From Mesaphorura yosii (taxonomy: Eukaryota; Arthropoda; Collembola; Poduromorpha; Tullbergiidae): a DNA stretch of 64,000 nucleotides. The stretch is taken from positions 465,921 to 529,920 of the forward strand of contig WIXG01000012.1 of the NCBI GenBank assembly GCA_009869945.1, read 5' to 3'. This document shows positions 1-12,400 of the stretch, piece by piece (within the stretch, counting starts at the first letter, position 1; every line of letters begins with the position of its first letter). The translations under genes and the position numbers were made by a program. The notes beneath the pieces are model-generated. The model saw only the letters and a program-made list of their open reading frames with translations, was not told the origin of the DNA and searched no databases.

Positions 1-417
1 GGCAAAATATAAAAGTGGGGCTCATGATTATTATTAAATAAAAATGTGTTTCACTTTCAAATTGCAAGATTTCGTTGCACATCGCACTGTTCAAAGACTC
101 GGTCGGTGGCGGCGCACTTAATAAAATTCAGCCTCCTCTCAATTGTATGCCAACTTTAAGGTATAAAAATATTAGACGAAATTCCTTGTCACAATTGCAA
201 ATGTGAGAGATGGCCGTCTTCAGGAATTTCCCTTTGTAGCTGTTCTTTGAGCAAAAATGTCAGTTAATTTTCTTGAAACAAGTATTCCAAAATGGAATTC
301 ACTCGTTTCAATTTAAGTTTTTTATGACTGATTAAGTTTTTGTAGAATTGTTTGCGAAAAGGAAAGTATGACTCATAGGATTTTGCCAATCATGTTTGAT
401 TCCAATTTACGACTTAC

Positions 418-1142
418 CATTCTTCCTCGCGATGAGCAACAAAGAACTCGTTCAATTGCTGACGCTTGAATTCCTGTTTGTACTCGGCGTATTTTGTCAA
501 AGCTTCTTCGTCGGAAATCGAATCGTCTTGAGTGGACAGCCATGCTTTGAATGACAGCAGGTTTGGTTGGCCATCAGACATGTCTCTGGAATGGGATCGA
601 GGAATAAAATCAGTAATACTTTAGTAACATGAAATGTAGAAGTTATTGCATACCTATGCATCGGTCCTGATGGTCCAGAAAAGTGCCCCGGAGGTTGATA
701 GCCACCGCCGTACCCCGCAGAAAATCCAGAGTCATTGCTGTATCTGTCCCATTCAACCCTCGGCCTCTTGTTTGGTGGACTAAACTCATGTGGCATCCGA
801 TGACCAAGTCTGGAATCAAAATTAAAGAATCATTACCTCCAGTCTTTTCACATTTGAAAGATTGCAACGCAAAACTCTTACCGATAATCGATCGGCCTTG
901 GCGGTCGCCGCCCCCAGTCTCCACTTCTAGGACACGCGTAAACCATTAAAAATTATGCCTTCAATCCTCAAGCAAACGCTCACGAACCTGTTCTCACTCC
1001 AATCATCCCTTCTCGGCCTCATGTCGTCCGCAGGCGGCGCTCTTCGCGTTGTACTCGGGTCACCTCCACTTCTGTAATCACTTCTTTCTCCACGAAACTT
1101 ATCTCGACGTTTCCTGTCGTACTCATCATCAGAGTCGGCCAT
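418..1142 (-). CDS. Ars2: Ars2/SRRT (serrate RNA effector), 5' part, gene runs out of the window
   Basis: Ars2 bridges the nuclear cap-binding complex to miRNA processing and transcript decay. Four coding exons are visible on the minus strand: 1142-988, 926-882, 809-654 and 585-418, with consistent phase-2 joins; the next exon lies beyond base 1. The start matches the family's N-terminus ([20 protein letters not shown]). An Arg-rich tract follows, then [11 protein letters not shown], then a helical segment ending [10 protein letters not shown], each recognisable in animal SRRT proteins. The start ATG is preceded by an apparent 5'-UTR acceptor (plus-strand ctgaaagac near 1156). A good donor near 1245 suggests a noncoding first exon. 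The last intron seen is at least 417 bases. Identity is confident; only about 174 residues are present, so the catalytic-like core and zinc finger cannot be checked. Confidence 0.93.
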
Positions 1143-2787
1143 TATCAGTAGTAATCTGAAAGACAGAAGTCAACAGCACATAAATATAGGTAGTTGACCC
1201 AGCAGAGAGCAGACCACTAAATTAAATTAGGCTAGCGGGCACTTACGAGCTTGTAAAGTGTCTTTTAAAGGTTCAAATGTAATCGGGAATCAGATTTGCC
1301 TTGTGTCGCGTGCCGTTGTTACTGTTAACTTCTCTTGGCTGAATTAAATTGGCAGCACTTGGATTTGGAAGTGAATTAAATATTAGCGTCACTCACCAAC
1401 CACCACTGCAACCACGCGTCTTGGTTAGAACAGCAGCCGAATTGAAACGAGAATGCCTCCAAAGCCACCACTACCATGCAAGATGCAAGCAAGCACACGC
1501 ATTAAACCACGAAAGCACTACCAAAAGAGCATTGCTAAATGCCACACCGCCGTTTCGTTTCTGTGCTTCTGAGCATATTACAAAGTGAGGCTGGGAAGGT
1601 GCTGCTGTGCTGTGGTACGGCTCGCAAGGGAGATGTCGAGAAGGAGTTTGCTGCTCTCTCGATCCGGATGGATGAATCATACACCTCGCCAATGTCAAAA
1701 CAGAGTCATTCTTGAATTCGCTCAGCACAGGCCAGCGACAGCGGAGGAGATTCTTGTTAATTGTGTTGTGTCGAGAACTGACAATTGAACGAAGCCGGTA
1801 AGTTGGCAAACAATTTCAATTACGATTAGGGGCTCAAGTGAGATTTACATTTTGGCATGATTCTTTGATAGAAGTACGTGATTCGCGATTACTGGACTGG
1901 ATTCACTGGATTAACTGCGAAGACCGGCCGGCATCTTGAGGAATTACGTTGAGGTACGTTAATAACATCGCCATCAAATTGCTGGTTAAGTTGTCAAGTA
2001 GGATTAAACTGAATGGGTGGATTCTTATGCTATAAGTTATAGTTATGCTAAGTTAAGTCAGGTCATCAGCGAATGCGAATGTTCCACGACGAGAAAGCGT
2101 CCATTACGATAGATTTTGTTTATGATGGTCTTCAGTCTTCATACAGCTTTAATTTCAATTAGAATGCAGAGTACAAATATACATAGCAATGACTAGTCTT
2201 AAGTCGATCATTAGTCGGCAGTCCAAGGACAAACTACGAGCAAATACTTTGACAGTTCAATGAAATGTTGTGTCGCCTGTTAATCACAGAGGCATTGCGC
2301 TTGCGTAGAGAATAGAAAAGCAGCGCTACCGCTAAGCGCGTGTGAGACAACCAAAAACAAATGCAATACGCTATTACCATTCAAAGTAAACTGTCACAAA
2401 TTGGTGTAGAAAAATAACTTCTTGTAAGGCAATGGTCAGACCGCACCCGGTTACACATGACATAATGCATTTAATTTATGGAACACGAATTACATCACGC
2501 GTAACGCAACGTGTATTGAAGTGAGTCACTTCAGATGCACAAATAAAATGCTTCAGCTTAGCCTTAATTAGACGCCATGTCTGTAATTTTAAGTACCAGT
2601 GACCGGTTCTCAGCGCTCTCACGAATCTTATCAGCTCTCGATTCTCGATTATTAATTGCAACGAATCTGACTATCCGCCTCGAAAAACAATTCCACTCAT
2701 TTCCCTTGCATTTGTTCAGATTCATCGCAAGTCTTCCAAAACTTGGTTTTCTTCCACCACGCAACGAGCTCACAAAGTAGGACAATA
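1143..2787. other. Divergent intergenic region between Ars2 and CAP
   Basis: This 1.6-kb stretch separates two genes transcribed away from each other. It should hold both promoters and the Ars2 noncoding exon (about 1245 upward). Open frames here are short, lack domains and overlap on both strands. I see no clear TATA box or other named element. Confidence 0.5.
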
Positions 2788-4635
2788 ATGGCAGGTTTGT
2801 TGTTCTCAATTTTATAATTCTAGAAGAAATCCGCTCGTCTTTTTGCATAGTTTTTGATTTGTCTTGCCCCGTTGCAGATTTGGCACCGTCTCTCTTGGAA
2901 TACGACCAAGAAATCGTGGGAGGAGGCTTGGCCGAGTATTTGAAGATCTCGCAGAAGCTGGGCGGTGAGATTGCGGAGCACGCTTCTTTGGTGCGGCAGG
3001 CATTCGAGTAAGTCCGCAATATTATTCTATTCTGGCATGGTCGAATGCGCTCTGAATGCCGAAAGGTTCAGAGCTTAATTATACGCTATTGGTTGAGTTG
3101 ATGCGGTCATTACCCACTTTAACATGTTTCATTTTTTGCTGCATTTACAATAATTAATCGGTGCGCTTGATCTTAATGCTATTCAATAATTAAGAACGCA
3201 TCGCTCATAATGAATCGCACGTGCAAATGCCTCACATTTTGATATCTTATTATTTAAAGCGCCCAGCGAGGCTTCCTCGCAACTGCCACCCAGTACGCCA
3301 AGCCGAATGACGCTGAAATCCAAAAATTGTTGGCTGAGACTTCGAATGCGATTGCAAACATCCAAAAGTTTCGCGAGGCTCGACGAGCAAGTCCGGTTTT
3401 CAATCACTTGTCTGCCATCAGCGAGAGTATTCCTGCACTTGCGTGGGTTGCAATTGTAAGAATGACTTATTAATCGATCGGCTGATTCCTTGTTCGAGTT
3501 TTTCACTCAATTTTCTGAATTTTAGAGCCCAACTCCTGCTCCACACGTGAAGGAAATGAATGACGCTGGACAGTTTTACACAAATCGTGTTCTGAAGGAT
3601 TTCAAGGACAAGTAAGCAGAGGAGACGACACGATTTTAATGGTAACACGATCTTTTATGAGTAATTTCATTATTAAAGGGCCGGGCACAGTGACTGGGTC
3701 CGTGCGTGGATTGGAACACTGACTACCTTGCAAGGCTACGTCAAGAAGAACCACACCACCGGCCTAGTTTGGGGCAAGCAACCGTACAAAGGAGGCGCTC
3801 CCTCCGCTGGCGGTCCACCCCCACCACCTCCTCCGCCCGCCATCGACTTGAACTTTGACGACCTCGCAGTTTCTGACGAGAGAGCCGCTCTCTTCGCCGA
3901 ACTGAACCGTGGGGAAGATGTGACCAGAGGCCTGAAGAAAGTCACCGACGACATGAAAACGCACAAGAACCCGAATTTGAAGTCGAGCGGGGTCGTCCCT
4001 GTCAGTGTCTCGTCTCCCGCTGGAGCCCAATCGTCTGGACCAAAGCCGGCGACTGTCAAACCACCGAAATTCGCGTTGGAAGGGAAAAAGTGGATGATTG
4101 AGAATCAAGTTGGGAAGCGGGACTTGACTGTCGACAAAGTCGAGATGAGCCAAGTCATCTACATGTTTGGATGCAAAGACTGCACGCTGAAAATCAGCGG
4201 GAAAGTGAATTCTGTTGTTTTGGATTCTTGCGTCAAGACGGCCGTTGTTTTCGATTCGGTTGTCGCATCGGCCGAGTTTATCAACTCGAGGGATTGTCAA
4301 ATGCAGGTGGGTTTCCAAGAATAATTTTATGACGATTGTCTCTGCGCCTTGTCAAATTCATTTTCAGATGCAAATTAATAAAATGTCATTATGGCTCCTT
4401 GCAGGTAATGGGCTTCGTCCCAACGATCGCGATTGACAAGGTGGACGGTCTGCAGATGTTCTTGAGCAAGGACTCGCTGGGCGTCGAGATCGTCTCTGCA
4501 AAGTCGTCAGCGCTGAATGTCATGATCCCGCAGCCAAGTGGAGACTATACCGAGTTGCCGGTCCCCGAACAATTTAAAACTGTCATCGGGCCAAAAGGAC
4601 TGACGACCACTCCTACTGAACTCGCCGGAGCTTGA
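2788..4635 (+). CDS. capt: Adenylyl cyclase-associated protein (CAP/capulet), short N-terminal form
   Basis: CAP recycles cofilin-bound ADP-actin and promotes nucleotide exchange on actin monomers in the cytosol. Six exons: 2788-2794, 2878-3007, 3260-3455, 3526-3611, 3679-4306 and 4405-4635, giving 425 residues. The first exon encodes only ATG GCA G. The N-terminal helical folded domain begins almost at once (VGGGLAEYLKISQKLGG, later FNHLSAISESIPALAW and VKEMNDAGQFYTNRVLK). Next come a Pro-rich stretch (P8 run around residue 177), a WH2-type segment with the usual LKKVTDDMKTHKNP, and a C-terminal CARP beta-helix (LEGKKWMIENQ, INSRDCQMQVMGFVPTI, VPEQFKTV). The N-terminal coiled coil that oligomerises CAP in yeast and vertebrates is not encoded by this first exon; an alternative upstream exon could supply it. 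Family assignment is secure. Confidence 0.95.
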
Positions 4636-4895
4636 ACAACTGCGCTTTGGCTTTAATCCTGATTTCGAATTGCTGTACTATTTTTCTGGTGTTGTTAACT
4701 AGTTTTTTGTTCTGGCTAATTCTTATGCACGTGTTATCGTCGAGCAATGGTGAACAAGATGCAATTTGCAATATAAATTATGTCAAGCTTTAAGTGTTTA
4801 CGATTACCATCTTTAATTTAGGAGAAATGTCTTGAAACGAATCATGAAGGAAAATATAGACTGTAATTTTCTAACTCCGATTTACTAACCACGTG

Positions 4896-4901
4896 AATAA
4901 A
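4896..4901 (+). terminator. Poly(A) signal AATAAA for CAP
   Basis: A canonical AATAAA lies 260 bases after the CAP stop codon. It sits only 28 bases from the opposite-strand signal of ADRM1, so the two mature 3' ends should meet or overlap. Confidence 0.6.
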
Positions 4902-4929
4902 TACTTGTTATGATGGGCACAGCATTTAA

Positions 4930-4935
4930 TTTATT
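4930..4935 (-). terminator. Poly(A) signal AATAAA for ADRM1 (TTTATT on plus)
   Basis: The reverse complement reads AATAAA, about 110 bases beyond the ADRM1 stop. It is the nearest canonical signal on that strand. Confidence 0.55.
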
Positions 4936-5045
4936 CGCCTTGTTTCTAACATATTAATCAAATACTTGAATTAATTTATAAACTCGGATTTTACAAAATG
5001 ATTTTCCAAGGCTAATCAGAGTGTAAGCAGTTATTGAGTGAATGT

Positions 5046-6550
5046 TCAGTCAATGTTCATGTCTTCCGGCTCGTCTTTCGGGGCGGCGGCGGCGGCTCCA
5101 CTCTGCTGGCTATCGACCTCTTGCTGAATCGAATTGATGAACGCTTCGAGGTTTCCTGCATCAGCCGCCTCGACTGCAGCCTTGCCCATTTTGAACTCGG
5201 CGACCAGTGGTCCCAGTTGACCTGAGCACGTTAAGGTTTGAATGAAATATTGCGATTTAGCCTTCGATGGACAAGAATTCACGTACCAGACGGAAAAGCA
5301 GCACAAAATGCGCGAACCGCGCTGTGAAACTGTGGACTCGTCAAAGTATCAGCGACTTCCCTCGACTCGGACGCCTCCCCTCCCGTCGTGCTATCAACTT
5401 GTGGTCCCCCAAAGTTTGGAAGCAGAGGTGCCAGCTTCTTGACGGTGCTCGGGTTCGACGTGATCCTTTGAATCAGTTCACTGCTCACCCCGGCCGACAA
5501 GTCGACTACAATACAATATTAGTGTAAATAATCGTGTAAAAGTTCTTGAGAATAGTTAAAGAAAAGCTTTCTCACCAGCCATTGGCGATGCGGGCTGAAT
5601 ATTGCTCAGAATCTTTTGCAAGTCATCGAGCTTGATGGCAGGAGTCGGCGCCCCCGCCCCCGAAGAACTGCCTTTGGAGGAGCTGCTGGAAGACGAGTCG
5701 GTAGCAGCCGTCGCAGCAGCGGGAGCTTCAGACTTGACCTTTGCATCGGTTCTCGCACTCGAACTTCCAGAGTTTGAGCTCGATTCGACTCGTGTTCCGC
5801 CACCAGATGAGGCAGCAGATGCGGGTGGTGTTGTTGTGCCTGGCGGTGGTGTTCCAAGGCTGCCCAAATGAGCGAGCAGTCCTCCACCACCACCGAGTTC
5901 ACTCATTCCACCAATCAATTGCATCAGTTGGGCTTGGGTCATGCTGCTCAGGAGGTTTTGCATATCTGCGATGGGAAAATGAGTTTCAGAATTCATTTCG
6001 AAGTTAATTTCCTACCAATCCGGAGTAATTACCTTGCTCACTCGACGTGGTGGACAACCCGCCAGACCCACCGTTGCTCCTAGCCGCACTCGAACTCGAT
6101 CCACCAGGATTGTTCAGCGCATCATTTACCTTGAAGACGTACTCGTCGTCCTTATCAACCTTTGGTTCCTGCATCCAGAAGAAGAGTCGGCGAGTCGACG
6201 ACTTGAATTTCAGCAAGTAGACACGGGAGCCTTCTTTGCACTGAGTGACTTTCTTGTACTCGCAGTCATCGGGGAAGAGAATCAGGTCCTGATCATCAAA
6301 GACATAGCCAAACTTAAGTCAAGCCCACCAAAACGGCAATTAAGCAAGCAGAGCTCACATCTTCAACAGTCCCGGTCTTGCGATCCTTCCAGCAGAAGTG
6401 GGTTAGCCCATCATCAGCTTGGTAAATGTACACGAGCCCCTTCCTCTTGTCCGGCGAGACGGTCGTGCCCTTCAGAGTCATTTTACCAGCTTTGAACTCC
6501 ACCATGTTCTTCGGTCCACCGCGAGAGCCGTTGCCACCAAACAGAGCCAT
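5046..6550 (-). CDS. ADRM1: Proteasomal ubiquitin receptor ADRM1/Rpn13
   Basis: Rpn13 sits on the 19S cap of the proteasome, binds ubiquitin and recruits the deubiquitinase UCH37. Five exons on minus: 6550-6359, 6288-6033, 5965-5576, 5505-5287 and 5221-5046; 410 residues, matching the human length of about 407. The N-terminal Pru domain is clear: [20 protein letters not shown], then [23 protein letters not shown] and [17 protein letters not shown] Ser/Gly/Ala-rich linker contains [20 protein letters not shown]. The C-terminal DEUBAD domain follows ([54 protein letters not shown]), and the acidic tail ends in EDMNID. The exon 2 acceptor at 6288 was chosen over an upstream AG because it restores the family's DDLILFPDD sequence. 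The gene is convergent with CAP, whose stop codon is 411 bases away. Confidence 0.96.
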
Positions 6551-9452
6551 TGTGCCTGATTGCTTCTGTGTTCGATTTCTGGAAGTGATATCAAGAAATT
6601 AAAGACGTCCAACAAATGGGAAAGGCAACTTAAAATTCAAATTCTGACTACCAGCGGAGAAACTTACCAAAATTCAAGACAGGATCTAATTTTAATGTTT
6701 CCTCTACCAGAATTTCCCAAATTTCAACTCGTATCAACTGAATCACTGAATCTAAATTGTAGTTCACTGGAGAAAGTGTGATTAAATGTTAAATCCACCG
6801 ACGAATGTCAATACACGTTGAATAAATTCCAAAACAGCAGCAGCCAAACACCGAAATGCAATGCATAAAACTTCCTCCGCCTCGAATTCCACTTGAATCT
6901 TTGCGTAAGAGATGACTTGGGCTTTTCGTGCATTGCGGCACGACGAGCAAGGTGGCAGTTGAATGCTCGCATGAGAGAAGGCTTTTGCGATTCATCAATC
7001 GGCTTTCGGTGGCGAGGAAATTCATATTTGCAAGATTATCGCTTTCCCTAGTCCGCGTCCCCAACGCTGCTTTCTCCAGCGGCTCCGTAAATCAAAATCG
7101 TTGTTAATTGCATTAAAGCACTGCCATTCTTTATTTGAACGCTTTCTGCACCCTTGATTTTAACTTTATTCATACACTTTCAGTGTTTTAAACTGCTTTT
7201 CGAGATTTGACCGAGCGAATCTCGAATTTTAGCTTGGGCAATTGTTTATGGCATTTCCAGCTTTCTCTTTCATTTTGTATTTTGTACAGGAAATCGGAAG
7301 CCGCGTTTATCGTTCATCATGCATGATTGCATTTCATCGTTTCATGGGAGCTTCTTCACCTTCACGCCAAGCATGCCAGAGAGAAATCGGAGACCAAAGC
7401 CATTGCGTCCTCAGTAGCACCTGCCAGCCTGCCACCGTCAGCGCTGGACATTTACGCTGTCGTCGATTTAATGCTTCTCGCCCATCACGCGACAAGTCAA
7501 TTCAACTCAAGTCAAAAACTCGTTGAACAAAAACAACAGAAACTCAAACCATGAATAAAACGTGAGTCTCTCTCGCCTCTGACCATTTAACATTTAGGAA
7601 TTCCTTATCGCTCAGACAAACACATACTTAATTATAAGTCCACAAGCAGCGAGCACCACAGCCAAACCAGAACCAAGTACTGTTGCTCAACGCGATGATG
7701 ACTCGACTATCGACTCTTACTTGTAAGTGAATTCGTGAAATGGAATTTCGTGTTTTTGTAGTCTCACTGCTGACTGCTGACGTACTCTACTGTAATTCAC
7801 GAACCAAGTCTGTACCACCACCACCAACAACTACAACTACCAAGTGCATGGCGTGCCGAGTACAAGTCTACGACGATGATGTTAGCTAACCAGTTATTAG
7901 CCACCAGTGCCTGTTGACTCATTCTCAATAACAGCAGCAACAGCAGCACAAGAAAAGTCCTTCGTCTATTTGAGCCTGCAGAGCCAAAAGGGGGATTCCT
8001 CTCTCGTGTCTGCTGCGACTGCGAGTAGACTCGATTGAGCAGTGAACACCAGCACACTGAACAGCATTGACTGACGAGTACGACTGCAGCAGACTTGCGA
8101 GTCGCGAAACTGGTGCACCAACAAACAAAACAGACTCATTATTCAAATCGAGTGCAGTGCCTGCGTGCAGCAGTTAAAGATTACTGCTGCTGCTGCACTT
8201 TGTGACTGTGAACGGTGTACGACGAGTAATTATAATTAAATTGACGAGCATTGTTGTTGTTGTTACTCGAGTACAGTAGCACCCGTTTCTGGCAGCAGTA
8301 GAAAGGAGTCCGACGACGGCGAGAAACGAGTGGAGACGGTTAACTTTTAATTGAGGTTGTTGTTGTTGGACGTGTCCTCCAAGAAGCAACGTCCGCTCTA
8401 AGTGGCAAGTGTGAAGTGTGTGACATTTAATTTTTTACGACGGCGTCTCTGAACTTTTAATAGCAGCGCAGGCGGGGCGCGAATTTTTTACTACGAGTGT
8501 CGTAAATGAATTGTAGCTTCTTCATTTTTAATTGTCTCAGCCTTCACCGTCAAGAACTCCGTCTCAAAGATTCTGAGAATGAATTCAGTGTTGAAGACGA
8601 GAGAAAGTTTAGACTTGCTCATTGGAATTTGATACGCTTAATCCTGGAAATGAAGTGATACGAGAATGGAATCGTAGGACTTCAGCCACCGCAGGACCAA
8701 CTTTTTAGTTGTACGGTATGAATTCCCGATTCATTAATGCATGGCAGCATTTTGAGTTCTACAAGCTTCAAGCTTGCTGTACCCTGCTCGCATTTCTTCC
8801 GTCTTTGTCCCGAACGCAGCACTTTAATTCAGGTAGCCGTATATTTAGTATGACTTCATCAAAGTAACAGTTCAGTAGCTGGATAAGTAAACTCGTCCGA
8901 TTTAACAGCGGAGAGGAATTCCCTTGCACGCAGTACCAACCAACAGCTAAGCTCGTTAATAATTCATGCTCTCATTCAAACGAGCCGTGTCCATTCTCGT
9001 GAGTACGCAATCAACGATGGTGATTTGGTCTGAACTCCAGTCTGTTGTTACTCCACCGAATGCACGCAAATAAAGAACATCCTCATTAAAAATAACATTC
9101 CATCGTGGGATTACGTGAATCGTGACTTTGATCGTTGCGGGCTTTTCTTTTCTGCTTCTGGCAATGGTCCGTGTGTTTACGCTCCTGCCAAAACCCTGTC
9201 TTGGTCTTGCGCATTTTCGCGTGCATCTCGTAACTGGAGATTGTGTAGCAAGACTTTAATAATGCAAGTGCTTCTTCTTTTCTTGCACATAGGCCCGCTA
9301 TTGCCAACAAATTCCGACTCCGCGCACACCAATTGACCTTGATTACTCATCGCAGCAGCGTATCGACGACACTCGGCAGCCAATCATCGACAGCTGATAA
9401 CCAGCCATCGCATCGCCGTCTCTAATTTGGACTCCCGCAACTGCCAGCTATC
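6551..9452. other. Upstream region of schnurri, probable promoter and 5' UTR
   Basis: This region lies between the divergent ADRM1 and schnurri starts. It contains many short CAG/CTG and CAA/TTG runs, especially 7,800-8,400. It also has a candidate leader exon ending ATGAATAAAAC|GTGAGT near 7551-7561, and a weak acceptor (aactgccag) just before the schnurri ATG. I see no protein-coding potential with family support. Confidence 0.4.
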
Positions 9453-12400
9453 ATGCGTAAACGAAGTCGAGGTACGTAAATCTCTTTTTACTGCCACAGC
9501 CAACACGCTTTTTATGCGCTGGTGTAATAAAAAGTGTGTGGATATTGACTCATTAAACTCTCATGACTCGACGTGTACGCGTCTGCTCCACTCACATATA
9601 AAAGCGTAATGAATTGTCAAAGGAAACTCCTACATTTCATTCATCAAAGTTTAAGAACCAATTTCGCGTAATCGTGTATTCGTGTTGCTGGACAGCTGTC
9701 TGTAATGTGCGAATTCATATTCTGCTTTGAAAAGCACTTACATATTTCATAGTGCACGGTGAGAGTTTAAAAATAAGGAAATGCTACGGACAGACAATGT
9801 GAGGATGACGCGTAGCGTGTTAACTTCTGTAACGTTGTCCAACAACGCACATGAATAAAAAGGCCGCTGTCGTGCTTTGGCTAAAAGCATTCCAGGATGA
9901 TTCATTCCACCTGCCCGCACTGCGCTGCCACGCCGGAACGGCTGCCAGTTTGCCTGTCAGTTGCAGAAGGTTTCTTGCCCGTGCAATGTGTGGAAACTCT
10001 CGGCTGCTCTTTTCCACAGCAGCACGATTCAATGCTCAATGGAAATGCTGTAATGTAATCCATTTCCTGCCGCTGCTGCAGTTTGCGCTTCACATTTCGC
10101 AGTCTACAGCATTGTGCCTTTGCTATTTAAGCCCGTTTAAGCCGGTCCGGCGTCTACGCTACTGCTGCCGGGCTAAGCCCTTGCTCGTTCTAATTTAAGG
10201 AGGCGAACGGCCACTGGATCGAATATCGAAGCCATCAGTCTTTTGTTTTGTCGTCCCTTCCGTCCTCTGGCCGATTCTGAGAATGAGTCAAGCGAAGCTA
10301 TAAATGCTTGCTTGCTTGTGCCTTGGAGGGCTACAAGTTTGTATTGCTTTTTCGATGGGTTAAATGAGTTGGGCAGTTGATTAGGTCGTCGTGTCCCGTG
10401 CACGAAACTGTGAAACCCTGCCACTACCATCATGCCTTGTTGTAGTACGGAATTCGATTCCACAAAAACTTGTTTTCCAAGAAGTAAGAATTCTGCTGAG
10501 AGACCCAAAACCAAAACCCGGTCGTTGTCGGTTTCTGCCTTCAGTTCTTCTGTTTCTTTATACGTTCGTTTCCTTCAGCCATTCATGCCAGGCTAGCCAT
10601 GGTACAAGTGCAGGGGGGGAATCCCTTTTCTCGCTCCTTGCTTGTCTTGGAATGTTGAGTCAAGTTGTTGTTGTACTTGATGGGATTCGATTATTCAGCC
10701 GTTCTTACTTGAGTTACTCCAACAAGTTCTTTTTTCCCTTGTTTCTTGCACTTGCTCAATTGCTTCTGCTGCAGTGTGAAGAAAGAAGGGCTATCCCAAA
10801 ATCTATCCCCCGTCCTCCGTGCCCTCGTGAAGATGATGACTCGTCGAAAGTATTTCTGTTCTCGCCAAGAGCAATAATGAATGCATCACATCACATTTGT
10901 GACGATGACGCCAGACAACCGCCACTGCCGCAGATGAAATGCACTGACTTGGCCTGCGTGCATTCAGAAACGCTACACCACACCTCCTTTGAGTGTATTT
11001 GCCCGTGGACGCCGTTGCCGTAATGAAATGGGCATTGCGACGATGATCTTGAAGATTCCTCTTCTCTTTACGTGCTGTAAGACTGCTGGGACTTCTCTTT
11101 CATCGTTACATTGCATGCCTGCTCGTTTGTTGTAGGACGTCGTCGACAGTCGACAGCAGGTTCTTCGTGTTTTGTTTTGTCAAGTGTTCCTGATCTGCCT
11201 GCGTTCGCTTAAATGGGAATCTCGCAAATGGCAAGCCGCACAATCGCGGCGTATCGCGTTGCCAAAACAAGCTCTGCTATGCGAGTGGGCAGATACAAAA
11301 TAGCATTTACTCCTTTTTTAATGATGATTCACTTCGGTAATTGTCAAAGAGCAAAGGAAAAAAAGAGTGTGAACTCATTCACAGAAATCTGAGCAAATGA
11401 TTACAAGGTAGAAGAATTACCTGGAATGTTTTTAGCTGGCGAAGGCTGGAAAGGATCGTCCTGGACCAAGCCAAACTCCTCTCGCAAAGCAGATTAAAAT
11501 GCGGTGACTGTAAACAAGATTATTTATAAACTCTGACCGTTTACTGAGCCAGTTTTACGACATCGCTTTGTTTTGTGACTTTGTGACTCGCAGCAGCAGA
11601 CAAAGAGAATTAGTCCCTTCTCTAAGATGATTAAGTCTGGCTTGGCTTTGGAAACGGGGACGGCGGCTGTGGCTCTTTCCTGTGACACTTTGTCTCTTGT
11701 GCCCTGCCTCGCCATTCACGCAGTGTATTAATATTTGATAAGGCAAGAAGAGTCAAACCAGCAGCAGCAGCGCGCAAAGGTCAACAAAATCAATTGAAGG
11801 GTTAAGACCATAACTCAAATACAAGAAATACGAACACTTTGTGCTTATGCAAAGGAAAATGTGTACGATTGCCGATTATTGCGAATGTATTAAGCTAAAA
11901 TACCAAAGACACAGCACTGCCATTGAAGGAAATGGAAAAGTCAGTTTTTATCTATGCTGCTTCGTCTCTTAAATTCTCACTAGTGCTACCCGATCCTTTT
12001 GCGTTTATCGTCAGAGGGTTTTCCTTCCTCCAGCATTCAGCGTTCAGCGATGCTCGTGCTTCTGCTCTTATCAGTCTTATTTACTTCAAACTGTGCTTGC
12101 GCACTGTGCCCTGCTGGACGATTATGTCATTCATTACAAACACGGCTCATCCCTTCGCTGGACTGGGCTGGCTGGCTGACATTTGAATTGCCTTTGCTGT
12201 TGTGTAATTATGAAAGCATCATCACGGCGACCTCAGCCACGATGATGAGTTTGATGAGTAAGAATGGCTAATCTCGAACTAGAAGGTTTGAGGTTGTCCT
12301 GCTAGCTGCCTTGCTCTGCCTTGCTTTGGACTTGTACTCGCACTCGTATTAAGCGAATGCGTCATGCGCGATTCGCCTCGACAAACCGCAGAGACCCACT

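Noticed and set aside
3764-4318. 184-codon frame antisense to CAP exon 5
   Set aside because: It is a shadow of the GC-rich CAP exon; its translation has no motifs, while the plus strand is unmistakably CAP.
10391-11023. 210-codon open frame in the schnurri intron
   Set aside because: Low-complexity Leu/Ser/Cys-rich translation, non-ATG start, no domain, and it lies inside a well-supported intron.
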